In this document: piece by piece, positions 1-12,100 of the stretch
Layout: every line of letters starts with the position of its first letter
Numbering within the stretch: position 1 is the stretch's first letter
Assembly (NCBI GenBank): GCA_032209605.1
Contig: JASFXZ010000045.1
Location: 2,852,001 to 2,916,000 of the forward strand
DNA: 64,000 nt
Direction: 5' to 3'
Source: Mactromeris polynyma
Taxonomy: Eukaryota > Mollusca > Bivalvia > Venerida > Mactridae
Notes under the pieces: generated by a model
What the model was told of the DNA's origin: nothing
Database searches by the model: none
Seen by the model: the letters and a program-made list of their open reading frames with translations, nothing else
Program-made: the position numbers and the translations under genes

Positions 1-179
1 AAAACACTTAGAAAAAAATTATAATACAGATTTTGTATGACAAAATAAGAAATGGTATTATAAAGAAACTTTAGATTCTATTAAATTCGAGGTATAAAAA
101 GGAATAATTCGACACATCTGTTGGTGTAGGCAATATGATTTTTGGTATGTTCTACCTGTAACTAAGGAATGATACTTAC

Positions 180-273
180 AAAATACGTCAACGCAACCTT
201 TCCCAATACCGCTACAACCTCCAGTTACTATAACAACATTGTCTTGAAATCTGAGCGCAGATTGGGAACTCAT
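180..273 (-). CDS. HSD17B14-like: SDR gene B1, first coding exon (partial gene)
   Basis: This is exon 1 of a short-chain dehydrogenase whose other exons lie beyond the left edge. It encodes 31 residues plus one base, starting MSSQSALRF, and carries the nucleotide-binding glycine motif TGGCSGIG just after strand beta-1. The ATG is at 273 and a consensus donor GTAAGT (minus strand, 179-174) follows, leaving phase 1. It is the duplicate of B2 exon 1 (40983-41076), with which it shares length, donor and nearly all residues; two changes, Lys to Asn and Ala to Val, sit in the beta-1 strand. By comparison with B2 it should continue into about eight more exons. Whether B1 is still functional cannot be judged here. 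Confidence 0.85.
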
Positions 274-2179
274 TACTATACAACTATCGTGTAATCAAAG
301 AAAAAAAATGTAATAATTACATGTAAAAGTAAATTCGGTATTTTTCATTCGTTGAGATGCCAAATTAAATTCGATTTATCACTTATTTATATCGAATAAG
401 AAATGTCTTATCCAGTGAAAAGAATTCCTACATTAAATCTGCTTAATGTACAGTCAAAACTTCAGTCTGTATTTAGAAACATGTATCAGTGCTAAAGGGA
501 CAGACCCAGCAATGTGTTAATTGATGAAACACTTTTAATGTTAGTAATGGATGTATTTGGTTAAATGTTTTATATGTTTAGGGGGTTTGTCCAAAGTTAA
601 GTAATTCAGGAAATTTGTCTATTGCGGTAAAAAAATGATAAAATGCCGCTTTCTCAGATTTTACTGTAGCTATAGGTAACATATTGTGCACGAGTGGATG
701 AAAGGCATAACATTTACATAAAATAGCACAGCTATATCAGATCATATGCAAATGTTTACCAAATCTGATGAATAGATTTTAAAATATTTAAAATTTGTAA
801 TGTTTTTTTACCGCTCGGTATTTTGACAGAAGACATACATTAGTGTTCATGTGTTTTTTGTATATGATAAATAAACATACACGTACATGCATTTGTTTTA
901 ATTCTATATGGATCTGTTGGGAATATTTTGTTTTCTATTTCAAGTCTTCAAGCCAAGTCCGTTTAAAATAGTTTGTATAAGTTACATATATAACAAAAAT
1001 AAACAGGTCAACTGATAATGATAGCAAAGAGTTAGTCAAAACTCAATACACTCCAGAGTACAGTTTGTATAAGTTACACATATAACAAAAATAAATAGGC
1101 CATCTGATAATGATAGCAAAGAGTTAGTCAAAACTCAAAACACTCATGAGTACACAAACTTAGACTTTATGAGTATCTAAGCGGTGGTTTAGTACGCTGC
1201 TTCATCACTCTTCTATCTTCAGTTCATAAAAATGTTTACTTTAAACGAGTATATGAGTAGGTAGTGAAGCTCCGTTTTTAAACATTTTCTGATACAACTT
1301 TCAGATTCATGTTGCCACATATTTCTTTTGACGCTTTTTTCGATTTATACGTCCATACTTTCCTTCGAACATTATTTGCAAATTAAATAAGGTTATTTAT
1401 AATATATTTATTAAATATAATTATATGCTATGATAAATCACTAGGCACGATTTGGTCTTAGACAGTAATTATCATGCAGTATAACTGACTTGTGTAACAT
1501 GAACATGTTTGTTCATTGAAAGTATACGTGTGTGGCACTGGCAGTAAAGAAGCTAAAAAACACAAGTTTTGCTTTTATTTTTTTAGCTCATATCTGTAAT
1601 ATACAAATCATAATTTATGTCGAAGCGGGAAGTATTTAACCATGACCTTTGTCTCCATAATCTTGTTTTGCAAACAATGTCGTACCTTTAATATGTTCGA
1701 CGGCTTGAAACACTTTCTTATCTGAACTTGGAACCTTGATAAAAACGTCTGTGTCACACTTGCGAAACAAAAGCTTGTGAACAGTATACACAACTTATTA
1801 AAACTTGTAGACAATTAATTCATTTTAAATCATCTGTCATGTGATCTTTGTATAAAGTGCAATAGTTAATTAATGGGCATAGTAGACACATAAAATAAAT
1901 ACAAGACAAACATTGATGCAGGAATCCCGGACGCTGCTACAATATCGCATGCAACTTGTTTTCATAGCTCATAAAGTTTTCTATTTATACTAATGCCCTA
2001 GTTTTGTCCCGACGGACTCGCTGGAAACTTGCTCGAGAATTCACCTTGTTTTATCTGCAATTCATAATCAATGTGGGGATGCGCATATTAAGCCCTAGAA
2101 CTCATGCAATTTGAATGGAATATTCATACTTCATGTATGATAAATGAAAGCAGAAAATATAACCATTTTTTCGGCGACT
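274..2179. other. Intergenic DNA upstream of B1
   Basis: I see no exon here on either strand. A stretch near 1057-1140 repeats part of 975-1050 (the phrase gtttgtataagttaca followed by the same context), a local imperfect tandem duplication that is also present in the right copy near 41770-41945. As the 5' side of B1 it should hold that gene's promoter, but no motif stands out. Confidence 0.5.
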
Positions 2180-2388
2180 TCTCCCTAGTTGTCCCACTGA
2201 ATTGTCCTTAGTTATTTTTATGGTCGGCTAGACAATTTCTTGCGCCCCTGTTCCCATGTATGTTTACCCTTGCACCTCCTCAGTGCCTAATGTTTTGTAG
2301 ACTGTTGTTTTACCGGGGATCTGTGTGTGGGGGGACATTTTCTTGTGTATGTGGCGTTTACAGTAACAACACAATCTCTCATAAACTA
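2180..2388 (+). repeat. Interspersed repeat R1, copy 1
   Basis: This is a fragment of an unclassified interspersed family recognised by a conserved core containing tagactgttgtttt and ctgtgtggggag-like blocks, followed by a variable tail. Other copies lie near 9304, 16410, 32440, 36733, 42977, 47566, 54391 and 59430, all in plus orientation. This copy abuts the 49-bp minisatellite. Confidence 0.7.
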
Positions 2389-2389
2389 T

Positions 2390-5300
2390 GCTATCTAAAT
2401 GTCTGTATATATTGCCCTTGACGCCACTGTTTAACCTTGCTATCTGAATGTCTGTATATAGTGCCCTTGCCGCCACTGTTTAACCTTGCTATCTGAATGT
2501 CTGTATATAGTGCCCTTGCCGCCACTGTTTAACCTTGCTATCTAAATGTCTGTATATATTGCCCTTGCCGCCACTGTTTAACCTTAATTTCTAAATGTCT
2601 GTATATATTGCCCTTGTCGCCACTGTTTAACCTTAATTTCTAAATGTCTGTATATATTGCCCTTCTCGCCACTGTTTAACCTTACTATCTAAATGTCTGT
2701 ATATATTGCCCTTGACGCCACTGTTTGACCTTGCTATCTAAATGTCTGTATATATTGCCCTTGTCGTCACTGTTTAATCTTGCTATCTAAATGTCTGTAT
2801 ATATTGCCCTTGTCGCCACTGTTTAACCTTGCTATCTAAATGTCTGTATTTATTGCCCTTGTCGCCACTGTTTAACCTTGCTATCTAAATGTCTGTATAT
2901 ATTGCCCTTGTCGTCATTGTTTAACCTTGCTATCTAAATGTCTGTATATATTGCCCTTGTCGTCACTGTTTAACCTTGCTATCTGAATGTCTGTATATAT
3001 TGCCCTTGTCGCCATTGTTAAACCTTGCTATCTAAATGTCTGTATATATTGCCCTTGCCGCCACTGTTTAACCTTGCGATCTAAATGTCTGTATATATTG
3101 CCCTTGTCGCCACTGTTTAACCTTGCTATCTAAATGTCTGTATATATTGCCCTTGTCGCCACTGTTTAACCTTAATTTCTAAATGTCTGTATATATTGCC
3201 CTTCTCGCCACTGTTTAACCTTACTATCTAAATGTCTGTATATATTGCCCTTGTCGCCACTGTTTAACCTTAATTTCTAAATGTCTGTATATATTGCCCT
3301 TCTCGCCACTGTTTAACCTTACTATCTAAATGTCTGTATATATTGCCCTTGCCGCCACTGTTTAACCTTGCTATCTAAATGTCTGTATATATTGCCCTTG
3401 CCGCCACTGTTAAACCTTGCTATCTAAATGTCTGTATATATTGCCCTTGTCGCCACTGTTTAACCTTGCTATCTTAATGTCTGTACATATTGCCCCTGTC
3501 GCCACTGTTAAACCTTGCTATCTGAATGTCTGTATATATTGCCCTTGTCGTCACTGTTTAACCTTGCTTTCTAAATGTCTGTATATATTGCCCTTGCCGC
3601 CACTGTTTAACCTTGCTATCTAAATGTCTGTATATATTGCCCTTGCCGTCACTACTTAACCTTGCTATCTAAATGTCTGTATAATTATATTGCCCTTGCC
3701 GCCACTGTTTAACCTTGCTATCTAAATGTCTGTATATATTGCCCTTGCCGTCACTACTTAACCTTGCTATCTAAATGTCTGTATAATTATATTGCCCTTG
3801 CCGCCACTGTGTAACCTTGCTATCTAAATGTCTGTATATATTGCCCTTGTCGTCACTGCTTAACCTTGCTATCTAAATGTCTGTATATATTGCCCTTGCC
3901 GCCACTGTTTAACCTTGCTGTCTAAATGTCTGTATATATTGCCCTTGCCGTCACTGCTTAACATTGCTATCTAAATGTCTGTATATATTGCCCTTGCCGT
4001 CACTGCTTAACCTTGCTATCTAAATGTCTGTATATATTGCCCTTGCCGTCACTGCTTAACCTTGCTATCTAAATGTCTGTATATATTGCCCTTGCCGCCA
4101 CTGTTTAACCTTGCTATCTAAATGTCTGTATATATTGCCCTTGCCGTCACTACTTAACCTTGCTATCTAAATGTCTGTATATATTGCCCTTGCCGTCACT
4201 GCTTAACCTTGCTATCTAAATGTCTGTATATATTGCCCTTGCCGTCACTGCTTAACCTTGCTATCTAAATGTCTGTATATATTGCCCTTGCCGCCACTGT
4301 TTAACCTTGCTATCTAAATGTCTGTATATATTGCCCTTGCCGTCACTGCTTAACCTTGCTATCTAAATGTCTGTATATATTGCCCTTGCCGCCACTGTTT
4401 AACCTTGCTATCTAAATGTCTGTATATATTGCCCTTGCCGTCACTGCTTAACCTTGCTATCTAAATGTCTGTATATATTGCCCTTGCCGCCACTGTTTAA
4501 CCTTGCTATATGAATGTCTGTATATATTGCCCTTGCCGCCACTGTTTAACCTTGCTATCTAAATGTCTGTATATATTGCCCTTGCCGTCACTACTTAACC
4601 TTGCTATCTAAATGTCTGTATAATTATATTGCCCTTGCCGCCACTGTGTAACCTTGCTATCTAAATGTCTGTATATATTGCCCTTGTCGTCACTGCTTAA
4701 CCTTGCTATCTAAATGTCTGTATATATTGCCCTTGCCGCCACTGTTTAACCTTGCTATCTAAATGTCTGTATATATTGCCCTTGCCGTCACTGCTTAACC
4801 TTGCTATCTAAATGTCTGTATATATTACCCTTGCCGTCACTGCTTAACCTTGCTATCTAAATGTCTGTATATATTGCGCTTGCCGCCACTGTTTAACCTT
4901 GCTTTCTAAATGTCTGTATATATTGCCATTGCCGCCACTGTTTAACCTTGCTATCTAAATGTCTGTATATATTGCCCTTGTCGTCACTGTTTAACCTTGC
5001 TATCTAAATGTCTGTATATATTGCCCTTGCCGCCACTGTTTAACCTTGCTGTCTAAATGTCTGTATATATTGCCCTTGCCGTCACTGCTTAACATTGCTA
5101 TCTAAATGTCTGTATATATTGCCCTTGCCGTCACTGCTTAACCTTGCTATCTAAATGTCTGTATATATTGCCCTTGCCGCCACTGTTTAACCTTGCTATC
5201 TAAATGTCTGTATATATTGCCCTTGCCGTCACTGCTTAACCTTGCTATCTAAATGTCTGTATATATTGCCCTTGCCGTCACTGCTTAACCTTGCTATCTG

Positions 5301-6079
5301 AATGTCTGTATATATTGCCCTTGCCGCCACTGTTTAACCTTGCTATCTAAATGTCTGTATATATTGCCCTTGTCGTCACTGTTTAACCTTGCTATCTAAA
5401 TGTCTGTATATATTGCCCTTGCCGTCACTGCTTAACCTTGCTATCTAAATGTCTGTATATATTGCCCTTGCCGTCACTGCTTAACCTTGCTATCTGAATG
5501 TCTGTATATATTGCCCTTGTCGTCACTGTTTAACCTTGCTATATGAATGTCTGTATATATTGCCCTTGTCGTCACTGTTTAACCTTGCTATCTAAATGTC
5601 TGTATATTTTGCCCTTGTCGCCACTGTTTAACCTTGCTATCTAAATGTCTGTACATATCGCCCTTGTCGCCACTGTTTAACCTTGCTATCTAAATGTCTG
5701 TATATATTGCCTTTGTCGCCACTGTTTAACCTTGCTATCTAAATGTCTGTATATATTGCCCTTCTCGCCACTGTTTAACCTTGCTATCTAAATGTCTGTA
5801 TATATTGCCATTGCCACCACTGTTAAACTTACTTTCTGAATGTCTGTATAAATTGCCCTTGTCGCCACTGTTTAACCTTGCTATCTAAATGTCTGTATAT
5901 ATTGCCTTTGTCGCCACTGTTTAACCTTGCTATCTAAATGTCTGTATATATTGCCATTGCCACCACTGTTAAACTTACTTTCTGAATGTCTGTATAAATT
6001 GCCCTTGCCGCCACTGTTTAACTTGCTATCTGAATGTCTGTATATATTGCCCTAGCCGCCACTGATTTACCTTGCTATT
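2390..6079. repeat. 49-bp minisatellite, left array (~75 units)
   Basis: This is a head-to-tail array with a 49-bp period, measured from successive taaatgtctg phrases (for example 4021 to 4070). Units vary at a few positions, such as ccgtcactgctt against ccgccactgttt. A 4-bp insertion variant (gtataattatattg) appears at 3679, 3781 and 4618. The period is not a multiple of three and the short open frames inside are by-products. The array sits between the 3' end of SDR gene A1 and the 5' end of B1. Confidence 0.97.
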
Positions 6080-6869
6080 TATTTGCCGAAAACAGTCGTA
6101 GTCTAAATAATACGTGCAGGATAACTTGCGCCTTGCTACATAAGTGGGATATGTGCCAGACAACAAACATGTACATGTATATGTAAATTAGGAGATTATG
6201 TATAATCATGTAATTCACCAAGACAGGTTGCGTGTTTTGCTATGATGACAATGCAGTTTGTTTTCTTAAATATACAATACGATCACGCATTGTTGACAGA
6301 AATGATACTCTGCAATGTAATTACAAACTACTCTTGTGCTATTAACAATATCATTTACCGGTATGCCTAACTTGAAGAACAGCATGGGTTCGGTTGAAAG
6401 TAGTTTATGCGGTATATTTTCAGTTGCTCTGCCTTGTAGAAGATCAATTTGCTGCGTAGATTCAAATGCTTTGGATTATCTATCTATGTTCTACATTGAT
6501 AAAGCGGTGTTAGGTGGTGAAATGTATGTATCTTCTTGCGCTTTTGGCCACCTGAAGCCCTTATAATAAAAGTACATGTACGTGTATGCGATAATTAACT
6601 TCATTACCTCAATCAATTTCCTACCGGTGATATATGTTTATCATTAGAAATAAGTAGCTTAATATTATCTCTTTGAAACCTTATTAGTTATATATGTTCA
6701 GCGTGTCGATATGGAAGTGTTTTATAGAATATTATTGAAACTTGCAGGAATAATTTAGCCTTATTAACATCATTAAAATGTATTATGTACTGATTATACT
6801 GCTATGGTAACAGTAGTTGTCACATCATGACGCACTCCTATATTTACTAATTAAATGTGGGCACCGATG
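6080..6869. other. Intergenic DNA between minisatellite and foldback element
   Basis: This sequence is shared with the right duplicate (about 44775-45526). A 76-codon open frame at 6336-6566 is only partly conserved in the right copy, where the end of the frame changes, and shows no recognisable domain, so I do not call it a gene. Confidence 0.5.
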
Positions 6870-7235
6870 TACGGTGTTCCGTTAGGGCCATCGTGGCATC
6901 GCCCCTTCGTGCACTGGGCGATGGCACGATGAGACAAGGACGCGATGGCACGATGCGATGGTACGATGACACGATGCGATGATACGATGGCACGATGCGA
7001 TGGTACGATGTTCTATCGCATCGTGTCATCGTGCCATCGCATCGTCTCATCGTGCTATCGCATCGTGTCATCGTGTCATCGCATCGTCTCATCGTGCTAT
7101 CGCATCGTCTCATCGTGCTATCGCATCGTGTCATCGAACCGTCGCATCGTGTCTTCGTACCATCGCATCGTGTCATCGTGCCATCGCCCAGTGCGCGAAG
7201 GGGCGATGCCACGATGGCTCTAACGGAACACCGTA
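6870..7235. mobile_element. Foldback (MITE-like) element with simple-repeat core
   Basis: The ends are near-perfect inverted copies: tacggtgttccgtta at the left and its complement at the right. The similarity continues inward through the arm containing gtggcatcgccccttcg. The interior is made of short cgatg/catcg units in one orientation on the left half and in the other on the right half, so the whole element can fold into one long hairpin. Several overlapping open frames on both strands are artefacts of this repeat. A truncated copy remains in the right duplicate at about 45527-45694. Confidence 0.8.
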
Positions 7236-9095
7236 TTGATGTAGGCTAATGAAGACCTCGGTATTGTTAGGAATGGGTGCTCTTATTTGGCGTATTACGA
7301 TCGGATTCATTTGTACGTACTAATTAATTTGATATGTTGAATTATTATGAGTTAATTATGGCTTTGTGACTAATAGAATGTCATTAAAAAGAACTATGTG
7401 CTGGTTTCTAGTACTAAATGAAATCCACAATACGATCTAATTACTAAGTTATAATATGGATAATAAGGGCACACCCTTTGTATGTGACCTTTCATGTATG
7501 TATCCTCTTGCAACAAAACATGAAACCTTAGCCAATAACAGCAAATATAGACATAATGTTGGATTAGATATCCTAGGTAATGAAGGGTCGTGTATTGTTT
7601 AATACATTATTCAAAATGACAATGCATAAATCTTCACATTTTATCACTTGATTTATGCGCAATGTTTAAGTCCAACATGAAAGGAGAGATTTCGTTTATG
7701 CAATTTATTTACACTCCCTGATAGACCGTAAACGTATTATTTAGCTTGTCTAAATCGCTGAGGTGTGCTGCCAGTCATATTTGTTGTTTAGTTGAACACA
7801 CACCGTTGTTTGGTAAACATATGGTGCAATACCTATCCATATTCAAACGCCGGCGTTAATTACTTGTTAGACGTCTATCGAAGGAACGCCACATCGTCCA
7901 AGTATCACACCGCAGGCCTATTGTGAGCACAAACTATACTCATTCAAAGTTAACATGAATTAAAATACTATTAAAAGAGTGAAGACTTGAACCAGTATAA
8001 CAACAAGCCAACATCGAACATAATTGATATACATGTGTTTCAAAACAAATTCATACATTCATATTAACCTTGACCCAGCTGGCATAAACCAATCGCAACA
8101 AGCCTCGGTCAAAGCGATAGATGTGTATGATTGAATTGTATTCTTAGTTAGTAAGTGAAGATGTGTGTAGTGTTTTCTATATGTTGATAATGATGATACA
8201 ATCACCGGACTGCATCTAAATGTAGAAATAGAAATATCCCTGGCATGTGTTGTTTTCATTATGAATTTATTTTTCAAATTTACGTTCGAACATAGATAAT
8301 GCGAAACTACGTCGCCGGAATGGACCAACTTTTAAATAATTTAATATGAAACCTCGCCGAACGACTTATAAATGAAACATTGCAATATCAGACAAATCTT
8401 TAAAATAGACAAGGGACTCGTGAAAAAGCAATGATAGTTCAGTTGGCTGAATGTCCAAAAAACGTTAACAATCATGAGACCTTGACTTTTAAACGAACGC
8501 ACCTGAGCAGTAAAATTGAAGATGATACGTCTTCGGCATGCCTCTGTTCTTGGTGTTCAGTTGTCAGCCCCTTGCGGAAGATCCAAACACTTCATGAAGC
8601 CGACCAGAAACACTTTGTTGCCACAAGAAGCAAAAGCAACAAGCGTCACCATAAAATCTGATTTCATTGTAATTGTGAGAAAGGGATAAAGAAAAACGCA
8701 ATAAAATATAAGTATAATTTTAATATTCATTTGTATCATATCATTTTTACCACTATAGTTAACATAACATTTTAAAGTTGAACAAATTGCGACTGAATAT
8801 TCGACTGATTACATGAATAATGTACATTATGTTAGTTAAGAGTAATTGAAACATCGAATCAAAACTGGTGTCATTCAATTAATTAATAACAGTTTAAGTG
8901 TTTGATATTTTCTAAATTATCACAAACACTGCCCTTGAGACGGATCATATACATGAATCAATAGGGGTCACGCTCAATTTTTAAAATTTATTTTCAATGA
9001 TGTGATACATTTGACATAAATTAGAAACAATTTGACACATGCTGGTTTGATATTGTTTTAGCAGGTAATATTAACAAGTTGAAATTTTAAACGTT
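7236..9095. other. Intergenic DNA downstream of A1
   Basis: No exon is recognised. A candidate polyadenylation signal for A1 (AATAAA on the minus strand) lies at 8987-8992. Small open frames at 8059-8328 and 8431-8661 are kept in the duplicate at 46310-46579 and 46698-46913. The copies are so similar overall that this conservation is weak evidence of coding. Confidence 0.45.
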
Positions 9096-9135
9096 TTAGA
9101 ATTGGAATTTAGGATCTTTTACTCCAAAACCAATG

Positions 9136-12100
9136 TCATATCCACTGAAGTTGTTGTCCAGTGGTACAAGTTGCATCAAAGCCAAGATAGACACAAGCTA
9201 AACCAATCTCACGGGGTGTACAGAGTTTCCCCAGTGCCTTGAAAGTAATACGAATAAAATGAACACACTTCAAAACGTCAGAGTTGCTTTAATCTTTTAA
9301 AGTTCACCTCCTCAGTCCCTAATGTTTATAGACTGTTGTTTCCCTGGGGTCTGTGTGGAGAGGCATTGTATTATGTATGCAGCATTCCCTGTGACAACTT
9401 AATATCTCTTTCAGATAAATATGATAATAAATGAATGAGCGTATTGCAAGTCAGCAGTATGCATTATCACAACACTAATCTACACTTTTCTATATATTTC
9501 CAAAATAGTTGTGTTTTCTTGTTATCGAATGCCAATTATGTCAAATGTGATTCGTTTTTCACTTTTTATACCCAGCAGAGCATTATTATCAAGATCTATT
9601 CAGTGGAATGTTAATCGAGCAATTAGTCTATTCGTACCTAATCTTGTTCTTGGCGTACTTATGTGTTAATTTATATGTCAATTAAACAACATTTCAGTTT
9701 GGATAGGGATGTAATTTTAATTTCCAACCAAAGTTGCGTTTAAGTAAAATTCGGGTAGAATAAAAAAACTTACATTACAGGACATAAGCGTCTTTACCCC
9801 TTCTTCACCACATGCCCAGTGTAATAACGGAGTATCTGTTGCTCCGGGGGCAACACTGAAATGTATTCGGTATCTTCTTTATCTCCAATATGTAATATAC
9901 TCAATGAATAAGTTTGTCGTTAATGTTTAGATATATTTCAGTTCAGAGTGCTTCTTGAATCCGGTAAAAGTTCCGAGAGTAAATAACACTATCAAATTGT
10001 TTCTTGCAGTATCTTGAGCGGCCTAGTAATAATAAATTTTAGAGCTACCGGGTGCGGTCAATTTTAGTGTATAAACACAATGTAAAACATTCGACCTAAC
10101 AACCAATACCAAACTTAGCGCATAGGGGTACTGTACATCTTTTTATGATGTTATCGGGACCACATTCAGAACATCTTATGTCTTGCCATAGACATGAAGC
10201 TTTCATATATACAGTATATATAATACTGCAGCCAACAATTTCCACTAAAATTATTATATATACATATACATGAATAAGATTTGAATAATATGACGGGATT
10301 TAAATTATGAGAAGTTAGTGGAGGTAGAGCGTATGTATGAATATGTCTGACCTACGAGTTAACTCGTACACCATGTTCGGCCTCATCCACAGCCAATGCA
10401 ACAGATAGCCCGGATACGCCACCCTGTGATTATAAAAAAATATATTCTCAGTTGCACGTGTGACTCATTCAGTGAGTATTTCTTAATTGTTTTTGGACGG
10501 TACCGCTCAGGTACCGTCTATAGCAGTGGCAATTTTGAGAGGCATACAACAATTGCTTCCCGTTTTCAAAACAGGCTGAAAGCCGGTAACATGTCAAAAA
10601 CATACACATCGACCTAATTACTATGCGAAAAGTAGTTCCAAAGTTTACCGACCTTGATAATATCATAAACGTTTCAATAAAATGAAATATTGAAAAGGTG
10701 ACCTGCTAAACTGGTTTGTGAACTAATTAGCTGTTTCAGATGGGCTTAAAGCAATGTATTAATACACACGAGTTTGTTTACAGTTTTGGATTTTTCGTAG
10801 ATATGGTCTCGTTGCGCATTATCGGTGTCATCTTTCTACGTACACATCACTCTGTGCTTGGAAAATTAATTGGAAAATACCCCACTAGGCCACACCAAAT
10901 TGATCTCACGTTTGTCGGATTTCCCGCACCAAATTATCAGGATTTTATATATTTTAATTTGCGCTGGGTCGAAATTTCCCGGTACGAAAAAAAAGTGAAT
11001 TCCGTATGTAATTTGTCGAGGTTTTGTTTGTTTATTATCATTCGATATATTAATATTCGATCGCATTGAAAATCAAGCAAAGTTCAAGATGGCAGCGCCC
11101 TAGCTTGGAAAGTCATACAAATACTGAAAAATGCATGCAGTAGCGAAAACGGATAATAGGGAATGAATCAAATTCGGATATAATAAAGCGAGCATGGAGC
11201 TGTATAATATGTGTTTGGTCTGTATATAATTCTGATCAACACATATTTGTACGATTCGATGCTTCGTTGTAATAACGTCTTGATTGGGCAAATGCATTCA
11301 TCTAGGATAGCATGAAAGAATAGCTACACAACTAGAATTTAGAACACACAATGGTAAGCCCCCTTATTTAGTTTAAGTTTTACATTGTTCAGAATCACCC
11401 TGTCTGTCAGTGGTTGTGTCCAGATATAACATACATGTATTTAGTTTAAGGCAAGAAATACTTTTTCAAGAAAATGTAACTTGGCAAACAGAAGCTATCA
11501 GAAGTGTAGATTATGTAAGAAATCTTTGAGGCATATCCACCAAGGTATTAAGGAGTTACGACCCATTAACAGAAACTAGTAGTGCATCTCATGGTAACAT
11601 TCAAGTCTAAGTGGGTGGCTCACTGATGTCTAGTTTTAAGTTTGCAGCCAGCATTGCTCAATTTTTTTGTTACTCAATAAATGGATTGAATTGGAGAAAA
11701 AAGCACTGTCAGTGAAATTTTAAGAAATATAAGAAAAATAAAATGATAAATAAAGACCTGTCGCCTGTGAAATTTTGAGAAGTTAACAAAATACAAATAC
11801 ATATTTGCTCGCTCGCCCCATCGTTTTCTTAAAAAACATGAAGAACTAATGATCAATTTGGTGTGGCCAAATAGGCTTTTATTAAAGTCAGTAAAACACT
11901 TAACACATTTATAACATATATACGCAAAGGCTAATTAGTTTCAAAACGTATATACAGGCATAACAAATTCTATAAAATTTACCTTTATATTGTCATTTGT
12001 CACATCTGTCTATCATGCTTCCTTACTTTAAAATTGTGGCACTTAATTATCATATCATGATATCTAGTCAGTGTTTGTGATTATCCTGTTGTGTAGTTTC

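Noticed and set aside
3417..3623. Open frame of 68 codons within the 49-bp array
   Set aside because: The period is 49, not a multiple of three, so the frame rotates with every unit. The peptide merely reflects the tandem repeat.
6847..7249. Four overlapping open frames on both strands rich in CDGTMTR or HRIVSS repeats
   Set aside because: They all arise from the self-complementary simple-repeat core of the foldback element; there is no preferred strand or frame.
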